Assembly: GCF_017916505.1 (NCBI RefSeq)
Contig: NZ_JAFMSZ010000003.1
Location: forward strand, 263,083 to 327,082
Direction: 5' to 3'
From: Naasia sp. SYSU D00057
GTDB taxonomy: Bacteria > Actinomycetota > Actinomycetes > Actinomycetales > Microbacteriaceae
Length of the DNA: 64,000 nt
Below are positions 24,330 through 35,264 of this stretch, piece by piece (within the stretch, counting starts at the first letter, position 1; each line of letters opens with the position of its first letter). A program made the translations under genes and the position numbers. The notes under the pieces were generated by a model, which did no database searches, had not been told where the DNA came from, and saw only the letters and a list, made by a program, of their open reading frames with translations.

Positions 24330-25162
24330 CGACCGTGCTCGGCGCCCCGGTCGATCACGCGGAGGCGGCCCGCCGCGCCCGCCGCTGGGGGTTCTGGTAC
24401 GCGACGGAGCACCGCCTGCTCGGGATGCGCGCGTACGCGGGGACGATCCTCGCGGCCACCTTCGGCAACCCGGTCATCTACCTGTTCGCGCTCGGCGTCG
24501 GGCTCGCGAGCCTCGTCGACCGGAGCGCGGGCGAGATCACCGCGGACGGGCACGGCTACCTCACGTTCGTCGCCCCCGCCCTGCTCGGTATCGCGGCGGT
24601 CACCGCGGCGATGGACGAGTCCACGTACGCCGTCATGGCGGGCTTCAAGTGGGACGCCACCTACTTCGCGATGAACGCCGCGCCGCTGTCGCCCGCGCAG
24701 ATCGCCACCGGCAACGTCCTCGTCGTGGTGCTGCGCCTCCTCGCAGCGTGCACGGTCTACCACCTGTTCCTGCTGGCCTTCGGGGCGGTGCCATCCCCGC
24801 TCGGCTGGCTCACGATCCTCGCCGCGACGCTCGGCGGCACGGCGGTCGCCGCATGCCTGGTCGCGTTCTCGTCCTCGCTGAAGGGGGAGGACAGCCCGCT
24901 CGCGCTCGTGATGCGCTTCGTGATCACCCCGATGATGCTCTTCTCGGGCACCTTCTTCCCGCTCGCGTCGCTGCCGCTGTTCCTGCAGCCGATCGGCTGG
25001 GTGTCGCCGCTCTGGCACGCGACCGAGCTGGGACGCGTGTTCAACTACGGGATGGTCGAGCCGATCTGGCTCACGGCCGCGCACGTGCTCTACCTGCTCG
25101 CGGTGATCGCGATCGGCTGGATGCTCGCGGTGCGGATCACGCGGCGGAGGCTCGGCGGATGA
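24326..25162 (+). CDS. ABC-2 type exporter permease
   Basis: Predicted 278-residue membrane protein with about six helices, of the NodJ/DrrB-like ABC-2 class. The sequence RFVITPMMLFSGTFFPLASLP with the following helix is the family's conserved region. It overlaps its neighbours on both sides by four bases, so the ATPase and both permeases are translationally coupled and probably assemble 1:1. Confidence 0.9.
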   Translation: MTTVLGAPVDHAEAARRARRWGFWYATEHRLLGMRAYAGTILAATFGNPVIYLFALGVGLASLVDRSAGEITADGHGYLTFVAPALLGIAAVTAAMDESTYAVMAGFKWDATYFAMNAAPLSPAQIATGNVLVVVLRLLAACTVYHLFLLAFGAVPSPLGWLTILAATLGGTAVAACLVAFSSSLKGEDSPLALVMRFVITPMMLFSGTFFPLASLPLFLQPIGWVSPLWHATELGRVFNYGMVEPIWLTAAHVLYLLAVIAIGWMLAVRITRRRLGG

Positions 25163-25992
25163 CCGCCCTCGAGCAGCGCTCCGCCGCCCCGGTTCCCCGC
25201 TCGGGCCGGCTGCTCGGCGCGCTCTACGCCGGCAACGCGCGGGCCGTGCTCGCGCGCGGCCTCACCGCGACGCGGAGCAGCAACTGGGTGGTGGTGCTCA
25301 GCGGCTTCCTCGAGCCGGTGCTGTACCTCCTCTCGCTCGGCATCGGCCTCGGCTCCGTCATCGGCACGGTGCGCGCCGGCAGCGGCGCCGAGATCGGCTA
25401 CGCCGCGTACATCGCCCCCGCCCTCCTCGCGGTGTCGGCGATGAACGGCGCGATCATGGACTCCACCTGGAACGTCTTCTTCAAGATGCACTTCTCGAAG
25501 CTGTACCAGGGCATGGTGTCCACGTCGCTCGGCCCGTTCGACGTCGCGCTCGGCGAGATCGCCCTCGCCCTGCTCCGCGGGGCCCTGTACGCGCTCGGCT
25601 TCCTCGTCATCATGCAGGCGCTCGGCCTCAACCTGGCCTGGACCGCGCTGCTCGCGCTGCCGGCCATCCTGCTGATCGCCGCGGGCTTCGCGAGCGTCGG
25701 GATGGCGGTCACGAGCTTCGTGAAGACGTTCCAGCAGATGGAGTGGATCCAGTTCTTCCTGCTCCCGATGTTCCTGTTCTCGGCGACGTTCTACCCCATC
25801 ACCGTGTATCCGCCGCCGATCCAGGTGCTCGTGCAGGTGTTCCCGCTCTACCACGGGGTCGAGCTCGTGCGCGGGCTCACGACCGGAATCCTCGAGCCCG
25901 GGATGCTGCTGCACGTCCTCTACTACGTGGTCATGGTGGCGCTCGGCATCGTCTTCACCACCCGGCGGCTGCGCGCCCTGTTCCTCGACTGA
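25159..25992 (+). CDS. ABC-2 type exporter permease, second subunit
   Basis: Predicted 277-residue six-helix membrane protein, related to but distinct from the preceding permease. The stretch FFLLPMFLFSATFYPITVYP corresponds to the conserved region of the first subunit, indicating a heterodimeric channel. ATGA overlap with the preceding gene. No ribosome site beyond coupling is needed. Confidence 0.9.
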   Translation: MTALEQRSAAPVPRSGRLLGALYAGNARAVLARGLTATRSSNWVVVLSGFLEPVLYLLSLGIGLGSVIGTVRAGSGAEIGYAAYIAPALLAVSAMNGAIMDSTWNVFFKMHFSKLYQGMVSTSLGPFDVALGEIALALLRGALYALGFLVIMQALGLNLAWTALLALPAILLIAAGFASVGMAVTSFVKTFQQMEWIQFFLLPMFLFSATFYPITVYPPPIQVLVQVFPLYHGVELVRGLTTGILEPGMLLHVLYYVVMVALGIVFTTRRLRALFLD

Positions 25993-26104
25993 GGCGGGCC
26001 CGCCCCGGCGCCCACTGTCGCGATCGCGCGGCGAGGGCAAGCCCTTGAGCGCCTGTGGGAGCGGGTGACAGCGTGGCATGCATCCCGACATCCAGGAGGC
26101 GCCG

Positions 26105-27256
26105 ATGCGTGCGATGGTCTATCGCGGTCCGTACAAGATCCGAGTCGAGGAGAAGGACAGACCGAAGATCGAGCACCCCAACGACGCGATCGTGAAGGTG
26201 ACCCGCGCGGCGATCTGCGGCTCCGACCTGCACCTGTACCACGGGGTGATGACCGACCTCCGCGTCGGCCACACGTTCGGCCACGAGTTCATCGGCATCG
26301 TCGACGAGGTCGGTTCCTCGGTGCAGAACCTCAAGGTCGGCGACAAGGTGATGGTGCCGTTCAACATCTACTGCGGCACCTGCTTCTTCTGCGCGCGCGG
26401 CCTGTTCTCCAACTGCCACAACGTCAATGCGAACGCGACGGCGGTGGGCGGGATCTACGGCTACTCGCACACGACGGGCGGCTACGACGGCGGCCAGGCC
26501 GAATACGTGCGCGTGCCGTTCGCCGACGTCGGACCGTCGATCATCCCCGACGACATCGACGACGAGGACGCGCTGATGCTGACCGACGCGTGCTCGACCG
26601 GGTATTTCGGCGCGCAGCTCGCCGATATCCACGAGGGCGACACGGTCGTCGTGTTCGGTGCAGGACCGGTGGGCCTCTACGCCGCGAAGTCGTCGTGGCT
26701 GATGGGCGCCGGCCGCGTGATCGTCATCGATCACCTCGACTACCGGCTCGAGAAGGCGCGGACCTTCGCCCACGCGGAGACCTACAACTTCGTCGAATAC
26801 GACGACATCGTGATGCTGATGAAGAAGCTCACCGACAACCTCGGCGCCGACCGGGCGATCGACGCCGTCGGCGCCGAGGCCGACGGCAACCTGTTCATGC
26901 ACATCACCGGCGTGAAGCTCAAGCTGCAGGGCGGCTCGCCCATCGCCCTCAACTGGGCGATCGACTCGGTGCGCAAGGGCGGCACCATTTCCGTGATGGG
27001 CGCCTACGGACCGGTGCCGAACGCGGTCAAGTACGGCGACGCGCTCAACAAGGGCCTCACCATCCGCGGCAACCAGGCGCCCGTCAAGCGCCAGTGGCCG
27101 CGGCTGATGGAGCACATCCGCAACGGCTACCTCAAGCCGAGCGACATCATCACCCACCGCATCCCGCTCGACGAGATCGCGGAGGGGTACCACATGTTCT
27201 CCTCGAAGCTCGACGACTGCATCAAGACCGTCGTCGTGCCGCCGAGCGCCGCCTAG
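26105..27256 (+). CDS. Zinc-dependent alcohol dehydrogenase
   Basis: Predicted 383-residue medium-chain zinc alcohol dehydrogenase. The catalytic-zinc region has AAICGSDLHLY and GHTFGHEFIG. The structural-zinc loop has YCGTCFFCARGLFSNC with its four cysteines. The nucleotide-binding motif is GAGPVG. The overall type resembles the glutathione-independent formaldehyde dehydrogenase/threonine dehydrogenase branch. ATG at 26105 is chosen because AGGAGG lies 5 nt upstream; a start nine codons earlier would run through it. The next gene begins 14 nt after the stop, so the two are co-transcribed. The substrate is uncertain. Confidence 0.88.
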   Translation: MRAMVYRGPYKIRVEEKDRPKIEHPNDAIVKVTRAAICGSDLHLYHGVMTDLRVGHTFGHEFIGIVDEVGSSVQNLKVGDKVMVPFNIYCGTCFFCARGLFSNCHNVNANATAVGGIYGYSHTTGGYDGGQAEYVRVPFADVGPSIIPDDIDDEDALMLTDACSTGYFGAQLADIHEGDTVVVFGAGPVGLYAAKSSWLMGAGRVIVIDHLDYRLEKARTFAHAETYNFVEYDDIVMLMKKLTDNLGADRAIDAVGAEADGNLFMHITGVKLKLQGGSPIALNWAIDSVRKGGTISVMGAYGPVPNAVKYGDALNKGLTIRGNQAPVKRQWPRLMEHIRNGYLKPSDIITHRIPLDEIAEGYHMFSSKLDDCIKTVVVPPSAA

Positions 27257-27270
27257 GAAGGAGCACCGTC

Positions 27271-27879
27271 ATGGCGAGCATCATCGAAGAGCGTCCGGGA
27301 GGCCCCGGCCGCGGCGCCTATCCCGCCGAGAAGCCGACGCCCCGGGAGAGCTCGGAGTCTCTCCGCGCCCGCATCCCCGGCTGGGGAGCGGACCTCGACC
27401 CCGCCGACCGTCCGTCCTTTCCGCGGGAGCAGCCGGGCATCGAGACCGGTGCGCACTGGACCACGCCGGAGGACCAGCCGGAGACGTATCCGCGGGAGCG
27501 CTCGATCGAGCACGCGTTCCTGACCCCGGTGTTCGGCACCGCCCAGCCGCCGAAGGGCGTCTCGGGGGTCATCCGCCGCTACTCGTACGCGCGGCACAGC
27601 GAGGCGAAGTTCGCGCACTGGGCGCTGCTGATCCTTGCGGACCGGGTCGACTCGATCGAGAGCCAGTTCACGTCGATCCTGCAGCTGCGTCCGGACAACC
27701 CGATCACCGAGACGGGCATCCTCAGCGAGGTCCGCCGGCACGGGCTCTCCTCCCGGTACGGCCGCAACCGCACCGACGTGAAGCACCTGTGGCTCGACCC
27801 GATCCTCATCGGCGGCCCGTACATCCTCGCCGGTTGGGCGGTCCTCCGCGTCGTCCGCGGCAAGCGCCGCCGCCGCTGA
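27271..27879 (+). CDS. Hypothetical protein with C-terminal membrane anchor
   Basis: Predicted 202-residue protein I do not recognise. Residues 1-75 are Pro/Glu/Arg-rich and probably disordered. A central helical region (about 95-165, SYARHSEAKFAHWALLILADRVDSIESQ) looks folded. A single hydrophobic segment near the end (IGGPYILAGWAVLRVV) followed by KRRRR suggests a tail anchor with the bulk of the protein on one face of the membrane. GGAAGGAG precedes the ATG. It follows the alcohol dehydrogenase by 14 nt, so a shared stress or redox role is possible but unproven. Confidence 0.7.
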   Translation: MASIIEERPGGPGRGAYPAEKPTPRESSESLRARIPGWGADLDPADRPSFPREQPGIETGAHWTTPEDQPETYPRERSIEHAFLTPVFGTAQPPKGVSGVIRRYSYARHSEAKFAHWALLILADRVDSIESQFTSILQLRPDNPITETGILSEVRRHGLSSRYGRNRTDVKHLWLDPILIGGPYILAGWAVLRVVRGKRRRR

Positions 27880-27910
27880 TCCGCGTGCGCTGCGGCCGGT
27901 CGCCGCGGCA

Positions 27911-27958
27911 GAAACGTCCTCGCCGCGGGTGTCGTTCCACCCGCCGGGAGGACGTTTC
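27911..27958. terminator. Long inverted repeat between converging genes
   Basis: Arms 27911-27931 and 27938-27958 pair over 21 bp with two mismatches around a 6-nt loop, outer sequence GAAACGTCCTC / GAGGACGTTTC. It sits between two converging genes and is likely to terminate both. The outer 13 bases also match positions 42-54 at the window's left edge. Confidence 0.65.
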
Positions 27959-27972
27959 ACGTGCGGGGAGAG

Positions 27973-29577
27973 TCAGAGGTCGAAGCGCCTCAGGTCGCCG
28001 TCCGGGGTCAGCTCCACGGCGGTCGTGATGCCGAGGCGGCGGAGGAACGCGTCGTCGTGGCTCACGACGAGGAGGCCGCCCCGGTAGCTCGAGAGCGCGT
28101 CGACCAGCTGGTCGAGGCTCGCGAGGTCGAGGTTGTTGGTCGGCTCGTCGAGCACCAGCAGCTGCGGGGGAGGATCGGCCAGCAGGAGCCGGGCGAGCGC
28201 CACCCGGAAGCGCTCGCCGCCGGACAGGGTGCCCACCGGACGCAGTGCCGCGTCGCCCCGCAGCAGGAACCGCGCGAGGCGGTTCCGGATCTCGCCGGGC
28301 GGCACGGTCGGTGCGAGCGTCCGCACGTTGTCGAGCGCGCTCGCCGCGTCGTCCAGCCCGTCGAGCCGCTGCGGCAGGTACGCGATCCGCTCGGTGTGCG
28401 CCGTCGCCGACGGACGGCCCTCGGCCGGGTCGCGGAGGCCGAGGAGCACCTCGAGCAGGGTCGTCTTCCCGGCGCCGTTCGCGCCCGTGAGCGCCACGCG
28501 CTCGGGCCCCTGCAGCACGATCTCGCGGCTGCCATCCGCGCTCCTCAGCTTGGCGAGGCGCCTCCCGGCGGGAACGCCCGGATCCGGCAGGTCGATCGCG
28601 ATCCGGTCGTCGGAGCGGACCCTGCCCTCCGCCTCGCTGAGCCGCTCCTGCGCGGACTGCACCCGGGAGTCGAGGGTGCCGCGGGTCTTGCCCGCCGACA
28701 CCTCGGCCGACCGCTTGAGTGCGCCTGCGAGGATCTTCGGCATGCTCTCGGCCGCCTTCGCGCCGGCTCGGGATCGGCGGGCGATCTTCGCCTCCGCCTC
28801 GCGGCGCTGCCGCTTCTCCGCCGAGAGCGCCTGCTTGGCGGTGCGCTCGGCCTGCTCGGCGGCCGCCTGCTCGGTCTCGAGCGCCTCCCGGTAGGCGGAG
28901 TACGGGCCGCCGAACACGCTGAGCTCGCCGTCCCGGAGCTCCGCGGTCTCGTCGAGTCGGTCGAGCAGCGCCACGTCGTGGCTGACGACGATGAGCGTCC
29001 CCGGCCACGTGTCGACGAGCGCCGCGAGCCGGCCCCGGGCCGCCCGATCTAGGTTGTTCGTCGGCTCGTCGAGCAGCGTGATCCCGGAGCGGCGCAGGCG
29101 GAGGCCCGCGATCGCGGCGAGCACCGCCTCCCCGCCGGACAGCCCGCCGACGGGCCGGTCGAGGTCGATGCCGCCGAGGCCGGCGTCCCGCAGGGCCTCC
29201 TCGGCGCGGGTCTCGATGTCCCATTCGTCGCCGAGCACGTCGAAGTGCGCCGGGTCGGCGTCGCCCGCGGTGATGGCGCGGAGGGCGTCCACCTTGGCTC
29301 GGACGCCGAGCAGCCCGGCGATGGTCTCCCCGACCTGCAGGGTCAGCGTCTGCGGGAGGCGGTCGACGATGCCGTCGGCGACCACCGTGCCGGAGGTGGG
29401 GGTGAGCTCGCCGGAGATCAGCCGGAGCAGGGTCGACTTGCCGGATCCGTTGGCGCCGACGAGGCCGGTGCGACCCCGGCCGAACGCGGCCGTGATGCCG
29501 TCGAGCGCGATGGACCCGTCGGGCCAGCTGAACGAGACGTCCGAGAGGACGAGCGATGAGGTGCGTGCCGAGGACAT
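27973..29577 (-). CDS. ABC-F family ATPase
   Basis: Predicted 534-residue soluble protein with two ABC domains and no membrane segments, the layout of ABC-F ribosome-associated proteins. Walker A motifs are GANGSGKST and GANGAGKTT; signatures are LSGGE in both halves; Walker B/H regions are LLDEPTNNLD with SHDVALL and LDEPTNNLD with SHDDAFL. The interdomain linker (about residues 240-310) is charged and helical, the element that reaches toward the peptidyl-transferase centre in antibiotic-resistance members. A short leader ORF and hairpin precede it, which would suit ribosome-mediated attenuation. Whether it confers resistance or is a housekeeping factor cannot be told. Confidence 0.92.
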   Translation of the reverse strand: MSSARTSSLVLSDVSFSWPDGSIALDGITAAFGRGRTGLVGANGSGKSTLLRLISGELTPTSGTVVADGIVDRLPQTLTLQVGETIAGLLGVRAKVDALRAITAGDADPAHFDVLGDEWDIETRAEEALRDAGLGGIDLDRPVGGLSGGEAVLAAIAGLRLRRSGITLLDEPTNNLDRAARGRLAALVDTWPGTLIVVSHDVALLDRLDETAELRDGELSVFGGPYSAYREALETEQAAAEQAERTAKQALSAEKRQRREAEAKIARRSRAGAKAAESMPKILAGALKRSAEVSAGKTRGTLDSRVQSAQERLSEAEGRVRSDDRIAIDLPDPGVPAGRRLAKLRSADGSREIVLQGPERVALTGANGAGKTTLLEVLLGLRDPAEGRPSATAHTERIAYLPQRLDGLDDAASALDNVRTLAPTVPPGEIRNRLARFLLRGDAALRPVGTLSGGERFRVALARLLLADPPPQLLVLDEPTNNLDLASLDQLVDALSSYRGGLLVVSHDDAFLRRLGITTAVELTPDGDLRRFDL

Positions 29578-29603
29578 GCGGCTCCCGAGGAATCAGTGGT
29601 GCA

Positions 29604-29645
29604 CTGACTCGCGGAGGCCGAGGCGGCCGGATCGACGGGAGTCAG
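29604..29645 (-). promoter_or_regulatory. Leader hairpin upstream of the ABC-F gene
   Basis: CTGACTC (29604-29610) pairs with GAGTCAG (29639-29645), enclosing a GGCCG-AGG-CGGCC inner stem. It begins at the stop codon of the candidate leader peptide and ends 26 nt before the ABC-F start, the right place for attenuation. A rearranged alternative structure is not obvious by eye. Confidence 0.4.
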
Positions 29646-29683
29646 CGCGCGGACAGGGGCGCGGAACCGTCGACGATCTTCAC
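29642..29683 (-). CDS. Candidate 13-residue leader peptide of the ABC-F gene
   Basis: A GTG-initiated ORF encodes MKIVDGSAPLSAR and stops 64 nt before the ABC-F start. GAGGAAAGG about 6 nt before the GTG is a strong ribosome site. Leader peptides regulate several antibiotic-resistance ABC-F genes by ribosome stalling. Real translation here is inferred only from the ribosome site and position. Confidence 0.4.
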   Translation of the reverse strand: MKIVDGSAPLSAR

Positions 29684-29755
29684 CGGAGGCCTTTCCTCGA
29701 ATGGGCGGGCACGAGTCTGCCAGTCGCGATGGGGATCCGGCAACACTTCGCCCCT

Positions 29756-29893
29756 CCGGTGATCGAGGAGCCGCCGCAGGCGGCGTCTCGAAATCACCCG
29801 ACCTTGTCCTTGGACCCAGCCAGCGCGTGGCCGAGTCCCCGGGCCCGTCGCCTGATTTCGAGACGGCCGCTTCGCGGCCTCCTCAATCACCGG
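29756..29893. repeat. BIME-like palindromic intergenic element, copy 1
   Basis: This 138-bp element begins CCGGTGATCGAGGAG and ends CTCCTCAATCACCGG, so its ends are near-perfect inverted repeats. Each end carries a hairpin: GCCGCC-GCA-GGCGGC on the left, GGCCGC-TTC-GCGGCC on the right, flanked by TCTCGAAATCA and its complement. A variable 50-60 bp centre separates them. It lies upstream of the MFS gene, in the gap after the ABC-F leader. Two more copies occur at 31295 and 36043. Confidence 0.9.
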
Positions 29894-29985
29894 AATGGGA
29901 TCTGAGCACGGGCGACGTCGGCCATTCTTCGGCGACCTTCCGCCAACCGGACGGAGGTGCCCTGCCCGACGGGCAGAATCGTCCG

Positions 29986-31275
29986 GTGACCGCGCAGACC
30001 GAGCGACCGAAGACCCGCCGCCGACTCCACCCCGCGTGGATCGTCGCAGCGGTCGCCTTCCTGGCGCTCGTCGGCGCGGCCGGCTTCCGCAGTGCGCCGA
30101 GCGCGCTCGTGGTGCCGCTCGAGACCGAGTTCGGGTGGTCGCGCAGCGAGCTGTCGATCCCGATCGGCCTCAACATCCTGCTGTTCGGGCTCACCGCCCC
30201 GTTCGCCGCCGCGCTCATGGAGCGCTTCGGACTGCGCCGGGTGACGAGCACCGCGCTCGTGCTCATCGCCGCCGGGGCCGCATCGAGCATCTTCGTCACC
30301 GACTGGTGGATGCTCATCCTCACCTGGGGTCTGCTGATCGGCCTCGGCACGGGCTCGATGGCGCTCGTGTTCGCCGCGATGGTCGCCGACCGCTGGTTCC
30401 TGCGGCGGAAGGGTCTCGTCACCGGCGTGCTCACGGCGGGCAGCGCGACCGGGCAGCTGGTGTTCCTGCCGATCGTGGCGGCCGTCGCCTCCGACCAGAG
30501 CTGGCGGTACGCGTCGCTGATCATCGCCCTCATCGCCATCTCGGTTGTTCCGCTCGTGGCGACGCTCCTCCGCGACTCGCCCGCCGATCTCGGCGTCACG
30601 CCGTTCGGGTCGCCGGACGACGCGGTGCCGGTGCACCCGCCGAAGAGCCCGATCAACCCCGCTCGCCGGGCGGTCGAGGTCCTCGGGCGGGCGATGCGTG
30701 TCCGCACCTTCTGGGCGCTCACGGTAGGCTTCGCGATCTGCGGCGCGACGACCAACGGCCTCGTCGGCACGCACTTCATCCCGAGCCTGCACGACCACGG
30801 CGTCCCGGAGACGACGGCCGCCGGCCTGCTCGCCGTCGTCGGCATCTTCGACGTGGTCGGCACCATCGCGTCCGGCTGGCTGACCGACCGGGTGAACCCG
30901 CGGATCCTCCTCGCGATCTACTACGCGGGCCGCGGCGTCTCGCTCGTGCTGCTGCCGTTCCTGCTGTCCTCGACGGTCCAGCCGCCGATGATCCTCTTCG
31001 TCGTCATCTACGGCCTCGACTGGGTGGCGACCGTGCCGCCGACCGCCGCGCTCTGCCGCGAGGTGTTCGGCGACGAGGGCGCTGTGGTCTACGGCTGGGT
31101 GTTCGCCTCCCACCAGCTCGGCGCCGCGCTCGCCGCCATCGGCGCGGGGATGCTGCGCGACGCGTTCGGTGACTACGCGGGCGCCTGGTTCGGGGCCGCC
31201 GCCCTCTGCGCGGTCGCGGCGATCGTCAGCGTCGGCATCGCGCGAGGACCACGGCCGCTGCCTGCGCTCCGCTGA
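29986..31275 (+). CDS. Major facilitator superfamily transporter
   Basis: Predicted 429-residue inner-membrane transporter with twelve likely helices and a cytoplasmic loop around residues 200-235. The MFS signature after helix 2 reads ALMERFGLRR; the corresponding motif in the second half is GWLTDRVNPR. The type resembles monocarboxylate/oxalate-formate-like carriers. The GTG at 29986 is chosen because upstream in-frame sequence runs through an intergenic repeat element. The gene is bracketed by two copies of that element (29756 and 31295). Substrate unknown. Confidence 0.85.
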   Translation: MTAQTERPKTRRRLHPAWIVAAVAFLALVGAAGFRSAPSALVVPLETEFGWSRSELSIPIGLNILLFGLTAPFAAALMERFGLRRVTSTALVLIAAGAASSIFVTDWWMLILTWGLLIGLGTGSMALVFAAMVADRWFLRRKGLVTGVLTAGSATGQLVFLPIVAAVASDQSWRYASLIIALIAISVVPLVATLLRDSPADLGVTPFGSPDDAVPVHPPKSPINPARRAVEVLGRAMRVRTFWALTVGFAICGATTNGLVGTHFIPSLHDHGVPETTAAGLLAVVGIFDVVGTIASGWLTDRVNPRILLAIYYAGRGVSLVLLPFLLSSTVQPPMILFVVIYGLDWVATVPPTAALCREVFGDEGAVVYGWVFASHQLGAALAAIGAGMLRDAFGDYAGAWFGAAALCAVAAIVSVGIARGPRPLPALR

Positions 31276-31294
31276 GCGGAAGGGCGTCCGCCCG

Positions 31295-31432
31295 CCGGTG
31301 ATCGAGGAGCCGACCGCAGGTCGGCGTCTCGGAATCACGCGACGCACCTCTGGACTGCCCCCTGTCGGCCGGCTCCACAGGCGAGGTCGCGTGATTTCGA
31401 GACGGCCGCTGCGCGGCCTCCTCAATCACCGG
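31295..31432. repeat. BIME-like palindromic intergenic element, copy 2
   Basis: Also 138 bp, with the same ends as copy 1. The left stem is GCCGACC-GCA-GGTCGGC and the right stem GGCCGC-TGC-GCGGCC; the left stem differs from copy 1 but remains fully paired. It lies downstream of the MFS gene and before the terminator of the Rbs-type operon. Confidence 0.9.
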
Positions 31433-31455
31433 AGTGGGCGCCAGGCGCACCCGAA

Positions 31456-31497
31456 ACGACGAATGGCCGGCCCCCGAAGGGACCGGCCATCCGTCGT
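31456..31497 (-). terminator. Terminator of the Rbs-type importer operon
   Basis: Fifteen-base arms (31456-31470 and 31483-31497) pair with one mismatch, 11 nt after the binding-protein stop. The strong GC stem is typical of terminators in this genome. Confidence 0.75.
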
Positions 31498-31508
31498 GCG
31501 AGCGAGTC

Positions 31509-33695
<2,187 letters not shown>

Positions 33696-33699
<4 letters not shown>

Positions 33700-35264
33700 C
33701 GCTGTCCCCCTTCTGTCTCGTGGCCGGCGTCGGCCTCGTGGACGGCCTCGCCGGACGCCACCATCAGCTCTTCACGGTTGGAGGTGCGCGGGTCGATCTC
33801 GCGCACGATGCGTCCCTTCGACATCACGACGACGCGGTTCGCGGTCGTGAGCGCCTCGCCCACCTCACTGGTGGCGAACAGGACGGCGAGGCCGCGGCGG
33901 GCCTCCCGGGCCATCAGCCCGAAGATCTCGGCCTTCGCGCCGACGTCGATCCCGCGCGACGGCTCGTCGAGCAGCAGGACCTGCGGGTCGGTGAGCAGCA
34001 CCTTGCCGATGACGACCTTCTGCTGGTTGCCGCCGGACAGGGACGTGATCGAGGCGGACGGGCTGGACGTCTTCACCCGGACGTCCTTCACGCCGCCGTC
34101 GACGGCCGTGCGCTCGGCCTTGCCGGAGAGCAGCATCCGCTTCACGTAGGAGAGGAGGCTCGCGAGCGACATGTTCTCGCCGACGCTCATCGTCTGGACG
34201 AGTCCGTCGCGCTGCCGGTCCTCGGGGACGAGCGCGAGGCCGAGCTGGATGCGCTCCGCGATGCTCTGCTTGGCGATCGGAGTGCCCTTGACGGTGACGG
34301 TGCCGCTCTGGATCGGCAGCCGTCCCGCAAGAGCCTCGAGCAGCTCGGTGCGGCCCGCGCCCATCAGCCCGTAGAGGCAGACGATCTCGCCGGCGCGCAC
34401 GGTGAGGCTGAGGCGGTCGACGCTCAGCCGGGAGGGGTTGGACGGGTCGGCGATCGTGATGTCGCGCAGCTCGAGGGCGGGCTCGCCGAACTCGTCGAGC
34501 AGGTCGGGGGCGAGGCCTTCCGCGCTGCGGCCGACCATGTTGGAGATGATCCACTCGATGTCGATGTCCGCGGCATCCGCCTCGGCGACGAGGGCGCCGT
34601 CGCGGAACACGACCGCGCGGTCGGCGATCTCGAGCGCCTCCTCGAGGTGGTGGGAGATGTAGACGATGGCGACGCCCGCGGCGGTGAGCTCGCGGATGAC
34701 CCGGAACAGCACCTCGACCTCGCTGCCGGAGAGGGCCGAGGTCGGCTCGTCCATGATCAGGACCCGGGCGTTGCCGGCGAGGGCGCGCGCGATCTCGACG
34801 ACCTGCTGCTGGCCGAGCCGGAGGTCGGCGACGAGGGTCTTCGGGCTGAGCTCCTCCTCGAGGTGCTCGAGGAGGCGGGAGGTCTCGGCGTTCTCGCTCT
34901 TGTAGTCGACGAGGAGACCGCCCTTGGTGGTCTCGCGGCCCATGAAGATGTTGTCGCGGACGCTGAGGTTGGGGGCGAGGCTGAGCTCCTGGTGGATGAT
35001 CGCGATGCCGCGGTTGCTCGCGTCGACCGTGTTCCGGAGGGTGACCGGCTCGCCGTCGAGCTCGAGCCGCCCGCTCGTCGGCGTCTCGACGCCGGAGAGG
35101 ATCTTCATGAGCGTCGACTTGCCGGCGCCGTTCTCGCCGAAGAGCACGGTGACCATGCCGCGACGGACCTCGAAGTCCACGCCCTTGAGGGCGTGCGTGC
35201 CGCCGTAGACCTTCGTGATGCCGACCGCGCGCATCACGACGTCGGTGGCGGCCGCGGTCGTCAC
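33696..35264 (-). CDS. Sugar ABC importer ATP-binding protein (RbsA type)
   Basis: Predicted 522-residue ATPase with two ABC domains. The first half has Walker A GENGAGKST, signature LRLGQQQ and Walker B VLIMDEP. The second half has a degenerate Walker A (LYGLMGAGRTE), signature LSGGNQQK and Walker B VLLLDEP, as normal for the RbsA class. It overlaps the permease and the DUF2291 gene by four bases each. Confidence 0.94.

Noticed and set aside
29701-29985. N-terminal extension of the MFS protein
   Set aside because: The in-frame extension runs through the palindromic repeat element and adds no helix; GTG at 29986 gives a normal N-terminus.
31295-31432. Palindromic elements as IS remnants or MITEs with target duplications
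   Set aside because: I could not see matching short direct duplications flanking the copies, and paired stems with changed sequence fit REP/BIME elements better than dead transposon ends.
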